Assembly: GCA_032629725.1 (NCBI GenBank)
Contig: JAFEVB010000001.1
Coordinates: 558,001 to 622,000, forward strand
DNA: 64,000 bases
Source: Gremmenia infestans
Taxonomy: Eukaryota > Ascomycota > Leotiomycetes > Helotiales > Hamatocanthoscyphaceae
Direction of reading: 5' to 3'
Made by a program: the position numbers and the translations under genes. Under the pieces are notes generated by a model. It saw nothing but the letters and a program-made list of their open reading frames with translations. It made no database searches and was not told the DNA's origin. The first letter of the stretch is position 1. Every line of letters starts with the position of its first letter. Below are positions 33,442 to 43,088 of this stretch, piece by piece.

Positions 33442-34769
33442 CTATAGCAAAGAGTCCAGTCGTGTAAAAACGCTCAGACATGCTGCTACGACCTGGGAGG
33501 ATGTTAGTATCTGCTGCTGAGTGGGATTAGGATAGGGGGTGTTTACCTCAAGCTGCAACTCTTTGTCCTTGCCGTTGGTGACCTCCTATGAGTAATATTA
33601 GCATAGTTTTCAAGATTATGTATAAATCTTTGGTCAAAAGCCGGGGTTCTTTCGGTTTACATACTTCTGTAATGACTTGTCCCAAGTTCGCACCCACTCC
33701 TCCAGAGGCACCACCCGTCCTCTTTCCAAAAGGCCATTGACTGTATTCTGCAAGCAATTCATCAACCTGGGCAAAAGCACGCTCTCTAGCTTCATGACCC
33801 AAAGTAGCAAGTGCATTCTCAAGCACATTAGCAGCATATGCCGCACACACCATCGCAATCGTTCGGGTGTATCTAAATTCGAGATTTTCAGGGAGAAATT
33901 GACTTCCGGGTAGAACGACGGTTCGTTGTGTAAGGACATTTCGGACTCTGCGTCGGATCTCTTCTTTAGCTCCTCCATCTGCCACGGGGTGTGTTGCCAT
34001 GTCGAATAGGAGGAAGTTTCGCTTTTCTGTACGGAGGATGCCCTTGTCTACTAGTCCTTTGGCCAGTCGTTCCCGGACTTGCTTCAATTGGTATCCAATT
34101 TTCATAAGGTTCCATGTCTCACCTAAATAAGTATATGGGTCAGCAATTGCTCCCTAGAGAAAAATATTCCTTCAGGTCCAGGCAGCCATACCGCTCATCA
34201 AGTCAATCCACGAACTGACGCTCATCTTCTCGCTGGCCTTCATCATCTTCAGCGCCTCATCCAGGAGGACTTCACCAGTCAATGTATCGTCGATAACCTC
34301 AATTACTCGGTCGGCTAGGGGAAACCGCCGCCTTGACGAATCCTTCTGCATGCTCACGCGCCCCCGGAAAGCAAGCTCGATGACAATACATCCTCGAAGC
34401 GCATATGATATGTTATCGTTCCAAAATGACAAATAGCCCTTAAATATGTTAGGCATTTGCGCCGGTAAAGGATTGCGTCTCCCTTAGCCTACTTACTTGC
34501 TTGTCCTTCAATCCGAGCAACAACACCTCCTCCATCAGCGTGAGCTTGGGCTGCTTGCTCCGCTCAGCGCTCTCACTTATATCCCTAGGGTCAAAGGCAA
34601 TCTTGTGTCCATTCTCGCTGTTCTCGTACGAAGTTTCTGGTCCGCTAGTGTCGCGGGAGCCGCCAGCCTTGGGCGTAGGAGAGGCCACACGACTCGAATC
34701 TCCATTTTCATTCTCGCCTCCAGCTGCTCCTGCACCGCCGCCTCTTCTTCGCGTGAGTCCTGATGACAT
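33442..34769 (-). CDS. VPS74: Vps74 / GOLPH3 family protein
   Basis: A 355-residue peripheral Golgi protein of the GPP34 family. Vps74 binds phosphatidylinositol-4-phosphate and the cytoplasmic tails of glycosyltransferases and retains them in the Golgi. Five exons: 34769-34497, 34438-34192, 34122-33665, 33585-33547, 33492-33442 (1068 nt). After an Arg/Gly-rich disordered leader (TRRRGGGAGAAGGENENGD) comes KLTLMEEVLLLGLKDKQGYL and SFWNDNISYALRGCIVIELA, then DEALKMMKASEKMSVSSWID, ETWNLMKIGYQLKQVRERLA and KGLVDKGILRTEKRNFLLFD. FRYTRTIAMVCAAYAANVLE includes the Arg of the lipid pocket. The C-terminal VVAACLSVFTRLDSLL is the conserved hydrophobic tail. Intact and of normal length. Confidence 0.96.
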
Positions 34770-35385
34770 ATTTTAAGGTTGCTGTGCTTTGTGCGTCGTT
34801 GTTAAATCGAAGTGTTGGGCCAAGGGGGGGATCCTCCTCAATGGCATGCGAGTAAGACAGGGACAGGTCTCCAACTTCCCATTTATTCACCCCAATTCGT
34901 CAGACTCCAGGGGCCCCACACAGCGTAAATCAAACTTTCCGGGGAATCGTGTATTTCGTACTGTTTGCAGTCGCAAATGCTTTGCGGGGCGCTGTTGGTG
35001 GAAGACGATTCAACGGCATTTAATGAAGCTGTCGCGCGATATCAGGTTTGTCGGCAGGGATGTTACATTTTTAGTGGGTCGCATACATTTTTGGGACGAG
35101 GCGAGGCTACAAGTACCACCTACCCAGGCCAGGCCAAGTACTCTTGTACTGTAGTGGAATTTTGACAAGCGGATGGTGAATAGTAAAAACATGTCAATAT
35201 GTTAGAAAGACAGCGCCAAGAGTAAGATTGTCTAGTCATTTTACAGGTGCGTAGAATCCATATGCTGTGGTGAACATATCGAGTCTGTACAAAGTTTCCC
35301 CTTGGGTTTATCCCCCAATTGCCATGCATCAAGTTCATACCCCGAATACCCCCTCTCTTCTCTCCTTAATGTACATACGTAGCGT
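34770..35385. other. Intergenic, VPS74 promoter and ACP 3' flank
   Basis: No gene seen. Some TACTGTA and CCAGGCCAGGCC words lie near 35125-35155. The VPS74 5' leader and the ACP 3' untranslated region lie here. Confidence 0.4.
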
Positions 35386-36067
35386 TCAGTGAGCTATATC
35401 CCAAGTAAGATTGTCATGCATATAAAAATGAGTGTACGGACTTACCATCTGGTTGTGCAAGAATGTATTCAACGGCCTTGTCAACTGTCGGACGTATTAG
35501 ACTTTTTGCACATGCATATCAGCGACACCAAATCTTGACTTACCACTGTGAATGGCATCCGCCTCCTTATCCGGAATCTCAATGCTGAATTCCTGTGCTC
35601 AAAGTCAGAGGTTGGCCTGCATGTTCCCAGATTCCGAAAATTAACCTCTTCAATAGCCATCACAACCTCGACGGTATCCAAACTGTCCAAACCCAGATCG
35701 TTGGCAAAGTGGGAAGAGGGTGAAAGCTGTATCTTGTCAATGCCATGTATGAATCGTAGCTTCCGTTCATATCGTACCTTCGTAGGGTCAGAAACCTTAG
35801 ATTTTGATTAGCACAAGTTCTCTAAAAGCAAGAGTGAAAGCTCACTTTATCAAAGTTCTTCAGGAGATCAATTATTCTCCCCTCAACTTCTGGTTTCTCG
35901 AGGCCAGCGGCAGCAGAGTAACATCTCGCAGCTTGGAAGGCGGATGGGGCAAATTGTGACTGCTTGACGAAAGAGCTTGCGAGAGCCGGGCGCGCGATTG
36001 GGCCTGATCTTCGGACCGCCTGGCAAGTAGCACTGCGTGCTGATCTAAGGAGAACTGTTCGCAACAT
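35386..36067 (-). CDS. Mitochondrial acyl carrier protein (complex I subunit NDUFAB1 type)
   Basis: A 140-residue mitochondrial acyl carrier protein. It carries acyl chains for mitochondrial fatty acid (octanoate/lipoate) synthesis and is also a subunit of respiratory complex I and a partner of LYR proteins. Six exons: 36067-35846, 35795-35778, 35732-35646, 35592-35544, 35484-35446, 35393-35386 (423 nt). The N-terminus is an Arg/Ser/Ala-rich mitochondrial presequence (MLRTVLLRSARSATCQAVRR). The phosphopantetheine-attachment motif DLGLDSLDTVEVVMAIEE is intact, including the DSL serine. The protein ends DKAVEYILAQPDAH. The last coding exon is only 8 nt and supplies the end of Ala, His and the stop. 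Divergent from the complex I 23 kDa subunit gene. Confidence 0.96.
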
Positions 36068-36445
36068 ATTGAGGGTGGTTTGAGGTACAAAAAGTGCTTT
36101 TGGTGGATGAAGGGTAGAGATTGATGATGTTGAAGCTCTCGGGCTCGCACATCTTCAAAAGCTTAGCTCCGTTCCGTTTTTGACACGTGACCTGAAGTAA
36201 TCTGGGATTGGGAAAATCGGCCTTCAGGGCTGGATTATTTGAATTTTTATAATCCCTGACTTATTAAGCTCATTTTTTAAACTATTTATTATAAGGAAAG
36301 GCCAATAATAGTTGTTTTGGTGGCAATTGGAGCTTGGTCAAACAGGCCAATCAACGCTGCCGTATTTATACGCTTTTGATAGAACTCCGAATCTCAGGAT
36401 TCATGATCCCCTCTTCAACAACAATTGCCACGAGCAACCCCATCC
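36068..36445. promoter_or_regulatory. Shared divergent promoter of two complex I genes, four CCAAT boxes
   Basis: The 378 bp between the start codons of the acyl carrier protein and the 23 kDa complex I subunit hold four CCAAT boxes: ATTGG at 36207-36211 and 36326-36330, CCAAT at 36302-36306 and 36347-36351. A CACGTG E-box is at 36184-36189. CCAAT is the site of the HAP (Hap2/3/5) complex, which drives respiratory genes in yeast and acts broadly in filamentous fungi. Binding and co-regulation are inferred. Confidence 0.6.
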
Positions 36446-37341
36446 ATGGCATCCGCAAAGCCTTTTACTATGCTCGTGGTTCGAAGCCGACCAACGGCAA
36501 GGCTCTCGAATACGGCGCGCATCTTTTCACCCACCTCTAGCTCTCTCGCAGCTTTCTCGACAACTGGTCCTCGCGGCGCCACCCCTTCTGGACCTCCACC
36601 CGCTGGCTTCCGGTTGCCAAAGCCTGAGAGATGGGATCAGAGCAAGGAATCGACGTTGGACAAAGCAGGAAAATACTTCCTTTTGACTGAGATGGCGAGG
36701 GGGATGTACGTGGTGCTGGAGAACTACTTCAGACCTCCGTGAGTCTCGCCATTGAGCTTCGAAATCGCGAGGACAGCTGCTAATACACTGTAGATACACT
36801 ATATACTACCCATTCGAGAAGGTATTTAACAACGAATAATCTCTGGGCGAGTGGCGAATACTTACGGACATAGGGTCCCATCTCCCCCCGTTTCAGAGGT
36901 GAACACGCTCTACGAAGATACCCAACAGGTGAAGAGCGTTGTATTGCTTGCAAGCTTTGTGAAGCTGTAGGTCTTCCGAAGTGTACCCATGAACTCGTTC
37001 GCTGATTAAATTCAAGATCTGCCCCGCCCAAGCCATTACGATCGAAGCCGAAGAGCGTCAAGATGGAAGCAGGAGAACAACCCGGTACGATATCGATATG
37101 ACAAAGTGCATCTACTGTGGTTTCTGCCAAGAGAGTTGCCCAGTTGATGCCATCGTTGAATCGCCGAATGCCGAATATGCCACTGAGACTAGAGAAGAGC
37201 TTTTGTACAATAAGGTGCGTAACCTTGGACTCATCAATTTAATGTAGTGCTGACTCGATATAGGAAAAACTTCTTGCAAATGGAGATAAATGGGAGCCGG
37301 AATTAGCAGCAGCAGCCAGGGCAGACGCTCCTTATAGATGA
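36446..37341 (+). CDS. NADH:ubiquinone oxidoreductase 23 kDa subunit (NDUFS8/TYKY)
   Basis: A 229-residue iron-sulfur subunit of mitochondrial complex I, which carries clusters N6a and N6b on the electron path to ubiquinone. Five exons: 36446-36738, 36794-36821, 36874-36966, 37017-37214, 37264-37341 (690 nt). A presequence rich in Arg, Ser and Ala precedes DKAGKYFLLTEMARGMYVVL and YTIYYPFEKGPISPRFRGEH. Two 4Fe-4S ferredoxin motifs are complete: CIACKLCEAICPAQAI and CIYCGFCQESCPVDAI. The C-terminus NAEYATETREELLYNKEKLL is typical. I chose ATG 36446; there is no ATG earlier in frame. All eight cluster cysteines are present. It shares its promoter with the acyl carrier protein gene. Confidence 0.97.
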
Positions 37342-37862
37342 GTTTTCATAGTCGTTCTTGTACATAAGAGAATACTCTAGCAACTACAAGTCTACTTCTC
37401 CTGCGTGATCAAGACTTGCCTCAACCACTTGTGGAGCTGTGCGGGTTATATGCCAGCTTAACAGACGTTCATCCTTCATACTCCATCAAGTGATCAAGAT
37501 TATCCAGGCCTTGCAGTTTTGTCTTTATTCTGCTTCAAATGGGTTCGATGGGGGATGAAGAGAGCTCCTACAGTGCAGTTAGAGGCTCATATCCTATGAT
37601 TCATGTAGGTGATTCACGACACATTTCCGTTGACACAAGATGGGCAATGAATCCCCAGGTCCTCCAGGTTGCTTATGGAAATCATTGAACTTTCAAGAGC
37701 TTTCAACTGTCACAAAAGCTTAAACACTAGCCTAAACATATACCTCTTTTCTTTTTTACAACAGTCCTCGACACTTCCTATTTCCGCTTACCACTCAAAA
37801 CAAATCTGTCATCACTTGCAACTCACTCGCCGCATCTCGTTTCTATCTAATACCAGCTACGA
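37342..37862. other. Intergenic, nothing identified
   Basis: Spacer between the complex I subunit and the BTB gene. No exon, RNA or repeat recognised. Confidence 0.4.
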
Positions 37863-38867
37863 ATGCTTCGTTCTGGAATGGCCTCCACAAACTCAGACTT
37901 TCTCCTGTAAGCATACCAATCCTTGGTCTTAATATTGAAGCTAACAGCACCTAGGACCCTAGGGAGTGACCTTGTCGAGATCTCTGTCGGTGGTTCAGAA
38001 AAGTGCGACGATCAAAAAACGGCCCATCATTTTATTTACAAGAAGCTCCTCGAGAAGATGCTTCCTCGCTTCCTTGATCTGTACCTCGAGGAGGAGACCC
38101 CCAATACAGTCATTCTGCGTGACCTCGAACCACATGTCTTCGGTGTCCTCATCAAATGGCTTTTTAATGCTGGTACCGAACTAGAATATGAGTCCGCTTT
38201 CGGTCTTATTGGTCTGTATGGTTTCGCCGAGTCATTAGGTGAAAATTCCTTGATGGACGACGTTATGACTGCTCTGTACTCAAAATACGAGCGCAACACC
38301 GGGAAAATACTGCCAGATCTCTACGCCTATACATACAATCACACCAAACCCGGATCCAAGCTGCGAGACTTTCAAGTGAGCCTTTTCGCATGGGAACTGT
38401 TGGGGTCGGTACACGGCTGGGAGCAATACAAGGAGATATCGGATAATATAAGGGATTTGAGTGATGATCTGTGGCCAACACTTGGCAAGATGTTCTTCGA
38501 CTCATCGCCTTATGTCCAAGGGGTCTGCAGGTTTCATGTGCACTCTGAAGAAGCAAAGGAGACGTGTCCAGGAGCTTGGAGATTTCCAGAGCAATATTCG
38601 TTTACCCCTTCCGGATCTTTCGCTGGATCTTTCGCCGGCTCTGCTGGCTATGGCTCTCAACATACTTGGAGGAGCACCAGTCAAACTCGCAGCATCAGCC
38701 CATACCTCGATAATTGGGCGAGCTGCCAAGGATCCACACACCCAGCGCATTCCCGGGGACGTTCTCCTCGTGTCAGATCTCCCTGCCCGCATAGTGATTT
38801 TTGGATTCCATCTTCACACACTCCTTCGGACCACGCTTCTGGTACACACGGTGGCTTGGCTGAATGA
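37863..38867 (+). CDS. BTB/POZ-domain protein
   Basis: A 318-residue protein in two exons: 37863-37906 and 37955-38867 (957 nt). It has a fungal-type BTB fold: DLVEISVGGSEKC, then HHFIYKKLLEKMLPRFLDLY, NTVILRDLEPHVFGVLIKWL and the helices FGLIGLYGFAESLGENSLMD. After it comes a helical stretch ending in a CRFHVHSEE motif, which returns as CTFHIHPET in the decayed gene at 39.5-40.2 kb. BTB domains mediate dimerisation and often link substrates to Cul3 ubiquitin ligases, but such small fungal BTB-only proteins are numerous and mostly unstudied. The C-terminal 90 residues are Ser/Pro/His-rich with no domain, and may partly come from a frameshift. Confidence 0.75.
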
Positions 38868-39533
38868 AGGAATTTGTTTCCCAGCACTCTTGGTGTTCGT
38901 CTGAGGATGGAGTCCGAGCTGCCTCTGCGTACTGGGCTGGACAGGGCGGGGTTCACCTTCGATGGATGTGTATTCCGTAGCGATCTTGCCCATTGTTTTC
39001 GTTGAGCTTTGCATGGAGGTGTAGGTGGGGGCATTTAGTGTGCTGGGGAGCATATCTTTTCAATGGATTTCTTCAACAAAAGTTTTACCGTCATGCATAT
39101 AGACGTAGAAGCTATGGTGTTTTTAAGATCAATGACTTCGACTTTAATATGCTGATATTTGTGCTTTCTATTCTGTATTAGTTGATACTCCCCTTGGCTT
39201 TCTGTTTTGCTTCTATATATGGTGGCTGCATTGCAAGTGCATGTAGAAAATACCAACATAGTCATCCAAGGCTGATTGCATGACTGTCATGTCTTCATTC
39301 GTACAGAAGTGCAACTGAGATCATAAGATAATATCCCACTTCAAGTGAAGAATAAATGTCTTCCAGTATAGTAGTGGTCCGAGTTCAGAGAAGAGTACGG
39401 CCCTGGTGTGAAGAGTCCCTGGAAAGAAGTCATACCTCCATACTTCTATCCACGCACATAGACATTTGTAGTATCTTACGTGTGGGTGAACGTGATAATG
39501 AATGAATGTTTTCAATAAAGACGCTCGCGCATA
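38868..39533. other. Spacer between two BTB loci
   Basis: No exon is supported. The 5' end of the decayed BTB gene, including its first strand, may have lain here but is not recognisable. Confidence 0.35.
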
Positions 39534-40153
39534 TTGGATATCGAGAAGGTAAAAGAGGAGACATTCCGAGTCCACAAGAACCTGCTGTGCACTAAAGTCC
39601 CCTACTTTCATAGTTCAACGGCGGGTTCAAAGAAGCTTCGGATCAAGTGGCTAAGATGCCAGACGACGATCCGGTTACGTTCGGCCTTTTTCTCGAATGG
39701 CTCTATGTTGGCCGCCTTACCCCAATTCCTCTCAGAGGGCCAGCCACTATCATTGAATGCAGACACATATACTTTGAACGCGTTAAGCTGTACTGCTTTG
39801 TACAAAAGATTGTGTCTCCGAACCTCATGGACTACATTATGACGACGATCATTTCTAGCAACCTTTAGAACGGCATAGTACCTATATTCGCGCCAATCAC
39901 TTTCGTGTACCAGAACAGTCCCTCTAATTCTCCCTTGAGGAAATATATGTCACTAGCGATACATCGTATAGTCTCAACGTGCTCTACGGAACTTTGGACC
40001 AATGAGGAAATGCGCAAATTCTTGGTGGGGGATGAGGAAAGGGTCATGGACTTGGTGAAACTCCTGAGACAATCCGGTGGCAAGATCCCTCAAGACCCTA
40101 GTAGAATGGTAGTCTGCACCTTTCATATACACCCGGAGACTGAGGAATGCTAG
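39534..40153 (+). pseudogene. Decayed BTB/POZ-domain gene
   Basis: A BTB reading can be followed through broken frames. It starts EKVKEETFRVHKNLLCTKVP, then a frame change near 39612-39617 leads to FNGGFKEASDQVAKM, TFGLFLEWLYVG and VKLYCFVQKIVSPNLMDYIM. An in-frame TAG near 39866 interrupts it, after which the same frame resumes with NSPSNSPLRKYM and ends with CTFHIHPETEEC. No start codon is seen at the 5' end. An intron could explain the first break, but I see no proper donor and acceptor, and the internal stop has none either. It looks like an inactivated relative of the BTB gene at 37.9 kb, sharing the Cys-x-Phe-His-x-His ending. Confidence 0.65.
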
Positions 40154-41055
40154 TCCAAACCTGAAAAGTTCTGAGGGGATAGCTTGGGGTTTCTCAAAAG
40201 AGCTAGGACCTCCAAATCCATCATCTTGCTTGTTGTGCAAAGAGATGAATCATTAGCTTAGTATCGTGGAAGAATGTCGACTAAGTCATAATTTCCAATA
40301 AGAGAATAATCTTTGATGACCTAATACCAAGACCGATAACAACAGACCGCTTTCCTGCAAATTATTTCAGCATGACAGCATCTGAACCGTTGTACAGTGC
40401 ACGCCAAACATGCCGTCCAACGCCTTCTGTCGATTGATCTTCACCTCGTCCAAGAGATTCAGAGCGGGGCACTCATCAGAGTTTTCAGGTAGCCTTCAAT
40501 TCGAAGACCTGCCGATATCTACTCTCCTGCGGATATGCACATAGGGCAAGTCTACACAAGAGTTCCATATAAATGCTATGATCTTCAACTCTCTCTTCCG
40601 TCCCTTAAAATAGCCCCACCCCACCAACGCAACCGCTAAGGGCCAATACTTCTGGCCGTGATCTCCGTAGGACCCGACCGACTCGGATCGCAGCTCTTCT
40701 CAGAGAAAGATAACAAAATTGACATAGAACATGACAGATTCACGAGTCATAATGGTCGACTTGCTTCGACTTGTGGAAGCTTTAGTGGAGAAGGTAAAAC
40801 CTATTCTCATCCAAATGAGAAATAGAGACAAATCAAATACTGACCTAGACCATTCCGCTTTCCGGGGGGGGGTTTGCCGCCAACCGCTTGACCGCCTAGC
40901 GCTCAGCCGCCTCAACCGATCACCTTGTACCATGCATTGCTACTTACCTATCATTTGGCAATATCCCTCAAGATTAAAGCATCTAAGTTGCAGAGAATCC
41001 TTTCTCATACGATTCTGATGATCTTCACTATATAATCCTCATTAAACCTGATACG
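40154..41055. other. Intergenic, 0.9 kb
   Basis: No supported gene. An open frame at about 40731-41018 (MTDSRVIMVDLLRLVEALVE...) begins like protein but then runs into a G-tract and Arg/Leu-rich noise, with no splice sites to rescue it. A CTCCGTA word is at 40663-40669. Confidence 0.4.
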
Positions 41056-42382
41056 ATGTCGACAACCTTCCAGATAATTTTCGAAGGTACGCCCAACCGT
41101 CTTCCTCTAATCAATTCTCCATTCCTTAGGCTCACTCGGTGTGGTCTGTAGGACGCGTCTATGTATATACCAGACGAATCTTAGACTTTGAGGCCGTTAT
41201 CGGGAAAGCGTATAGACTTCTTGAGGGGACATCGAAGGGTGGTGAGTATGCCGATGACCTTTTCTAAACGTTCCGGAACATCCACTCACCATTTACTTAG
41301 CTTCCGCTTTTGATGCTCTCCACCGAGGAATAGTAACAAAGTGGATCTTGCGAGATGATGTTGTGAAGCCTTTCGGAGACAAACGCCAGTTGCTTACCTT
41401 TATTTGTTCATTCAATCTCGATCGGGAGGTCCTGTGTTACTCTGACGAGAGTGGGCATATCCAACTTCCCTTAGATCGTCTACGCAAGCCTCCGCAACCA
41501 CAAGGACAAGAGTTCACTCCTTTCAAAGTATTACCTCCTCCTCAGTTGGACCTCGCTGAGTTTCCGCTACCGTACCATAGTCCTTCGACCCCTATATCCG
41601 CACGTCGTCTTGCATTCCTTTCGCGCATTCTTTTAGACTTTGCAGAACAATGGCGCCACATACTTAGGTCTTCTTACGCAGAGTCTACCTTTCAGAGACT
41701 CGCAAAGGCAATTGTCAGTTTAGCAATATGCGAGTTTCAAGTCGAAGAAGCATTTACAAGGCAGCATACCCTATTTAGAGGACCCTACGTTAACGTTCTT
41801 GATATACCATCTTGGGAACCCTACGATCGCTACCTATTCAATATTGGAGGCGCCACAGTCATAATACACCAGAACCTTAAGATCGCACTAGAAATTGCAA
41901 AGAACGAGGCAAAAAAGATTAGCATAGTCATAAATCCGGATAATCGCACTATGCAGCGCACGTATTTACTTTTATCGGTACGATATATATTAGTCTGCCA
42001 CGTTGATTCCGTTGGCAATTTCTTATATACGGCCCCAACAACTCTTATGGACGGTCTTACCCCGCCTTCTCCTTCCGCTATTAACCGCCTCCTTCAAGCC
42101 CTCCTGTTATCTCCGCCTCCCCTTAATACACCTATTCACAACCTCCCCTTGGAAATTCAAGACCGCATCTTAGAACATGTTTCGGAAGGCCCAGTTGAAG
42201 CTTCAAGGCTTGGGTGCGTCTTAAGTTTAGGTTCTCCGTCTATATGGATGAGGGCCATTGATTGGCCGAGGCGAGGTGGTCCTATTGAACTTCATACCTC
42301 TCACTCGCATCGTTGTGAGACCACGCCTGTTGAGTCTAAGATCTACTTTGGGGACGTGTTTAGCGGGATATCGTATAAATGA
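41056..42382 (+). CDS. F-box-like fungal protein of unknown function
   Basis: A 400-residue protein in three exons: 41056-41086, 41152-41241, 41301-42382 (1203 nt). Splicing is supported by good donors and by unbroken reading through GRVYVYTRRILDFEAVIGKA and ASAFDALHRGIVTKWILRDD. The C-terminal part has NLPLEIQDRILEHVSEGPVE, which resembles the first helices of an F-box, then LGCVLSLGSPSIWM and ESKIYFGDVFSGISYK. The middle is alpha/beta with no named domain. From memory, proteins with this ending form lineage-expanded families in filamentous ascomycetes; function unknown. If the F-box is real it would join an SCF ubiquitin ligase, but its distance from the N-terminus is unusual, since most F-boxes are N-terminal. 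Confidence 0.7.
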
Positions 42383-42756
42383 AAGTGTCTTAATCAAGAA
42401 TTTACAATCAATGTAGGTACTGGATAGCTCAACCACTGTTCGCAGATGGTGCGTGCCAGGAGAAGTAACAAAGCCAGACGATCATCAAGGCTCTGGGTCC
42501 CAAGAAGGCAAAACACTACCAAACTGAAAAGCCACCTCGAGATTAATAATAATTCCAAATTCCAATCGCCCGAAAACTTGTATGCGATATTCTACCTCAA
42601 TGCTTCCCCCATTGCGATATAATTAGGCGAGGGCAGAAAAAAGCAACTTTCTTTGTAAGGCCGAAGCACTCGAGTGGTTGGTCGAATCAAAAGGTTGCGT
42701 ATTGATTAGACAGACAGAATCATGGAATATAGGTTAAGAAAACATGATTACCTGTC
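42383..42756. other. Spacer before 5S rRNA
   Basis: 3' flank of the F-box-like gene and upstream flank of the 5S gene. No feature I can name. Confidence 0.4.
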
Positions 42757-42875
42757 ACATACGACCATAGACTAAGAAGAATTGGGCATCCCGTCCGCTC
42801 TGCCATACACAAGCCTTAGATCGGCAGATTAGTAGTTGGGTGGGTGACCACCAGCGAATACCTGCTGTTGTATGT
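42757..42875 (+). rRNA. 5S ribosomal RNA
   Basis: A complete dispersed 5S gene. It opens ACATACGACCATAG and ends CTGCTGTTGTATGT followed by a T-rich run (42875 on), which is the RNA polymerase III terminator. The two ends pair as helix I (ACATACGAC with GTTGTATGT). Helix II pairs CTAAG (about 42772-42776) with CTTAG; the internal promoter box C is the strongly conserved GGTGGGTGACCACCAGCGAA at about 42840-42858. The CATCCCGTCCGCTC and GCCATACACAAGCC segments match fungal 5S helix III. Single copies scattered through the genome are usual for filamentous ascomycetes. All helices appear intact, so it is probably active. Confidence 0.95.
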
Positions 42876-43088
42876 TTTTTTGTTTTTTGCATCTCGATTC
42901 CCAAAAAGGGGGTGCTTGTCACGTGTTTCTCCACTGTGACACAAGCAACGCTACGTAGACAGCAAATGATTAGAAAGGCCACCAAACCATCTGGATCCAG
43001 ATTGGGTGGATTGCATAGTTTATGTATCATTATTTCGCTATCTTTCCTTTTAGATATAGATAAAGATCAATGTCCTTCCCAGACATAC

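Noticed and set aside
40731..41018. 95-codon open frame starting MTDSRVIMVDLL
   Set aside because: The first 40 codons look plausible but the rest passes through a nine-G tract and low-quality sequence. No continuation by splicing.
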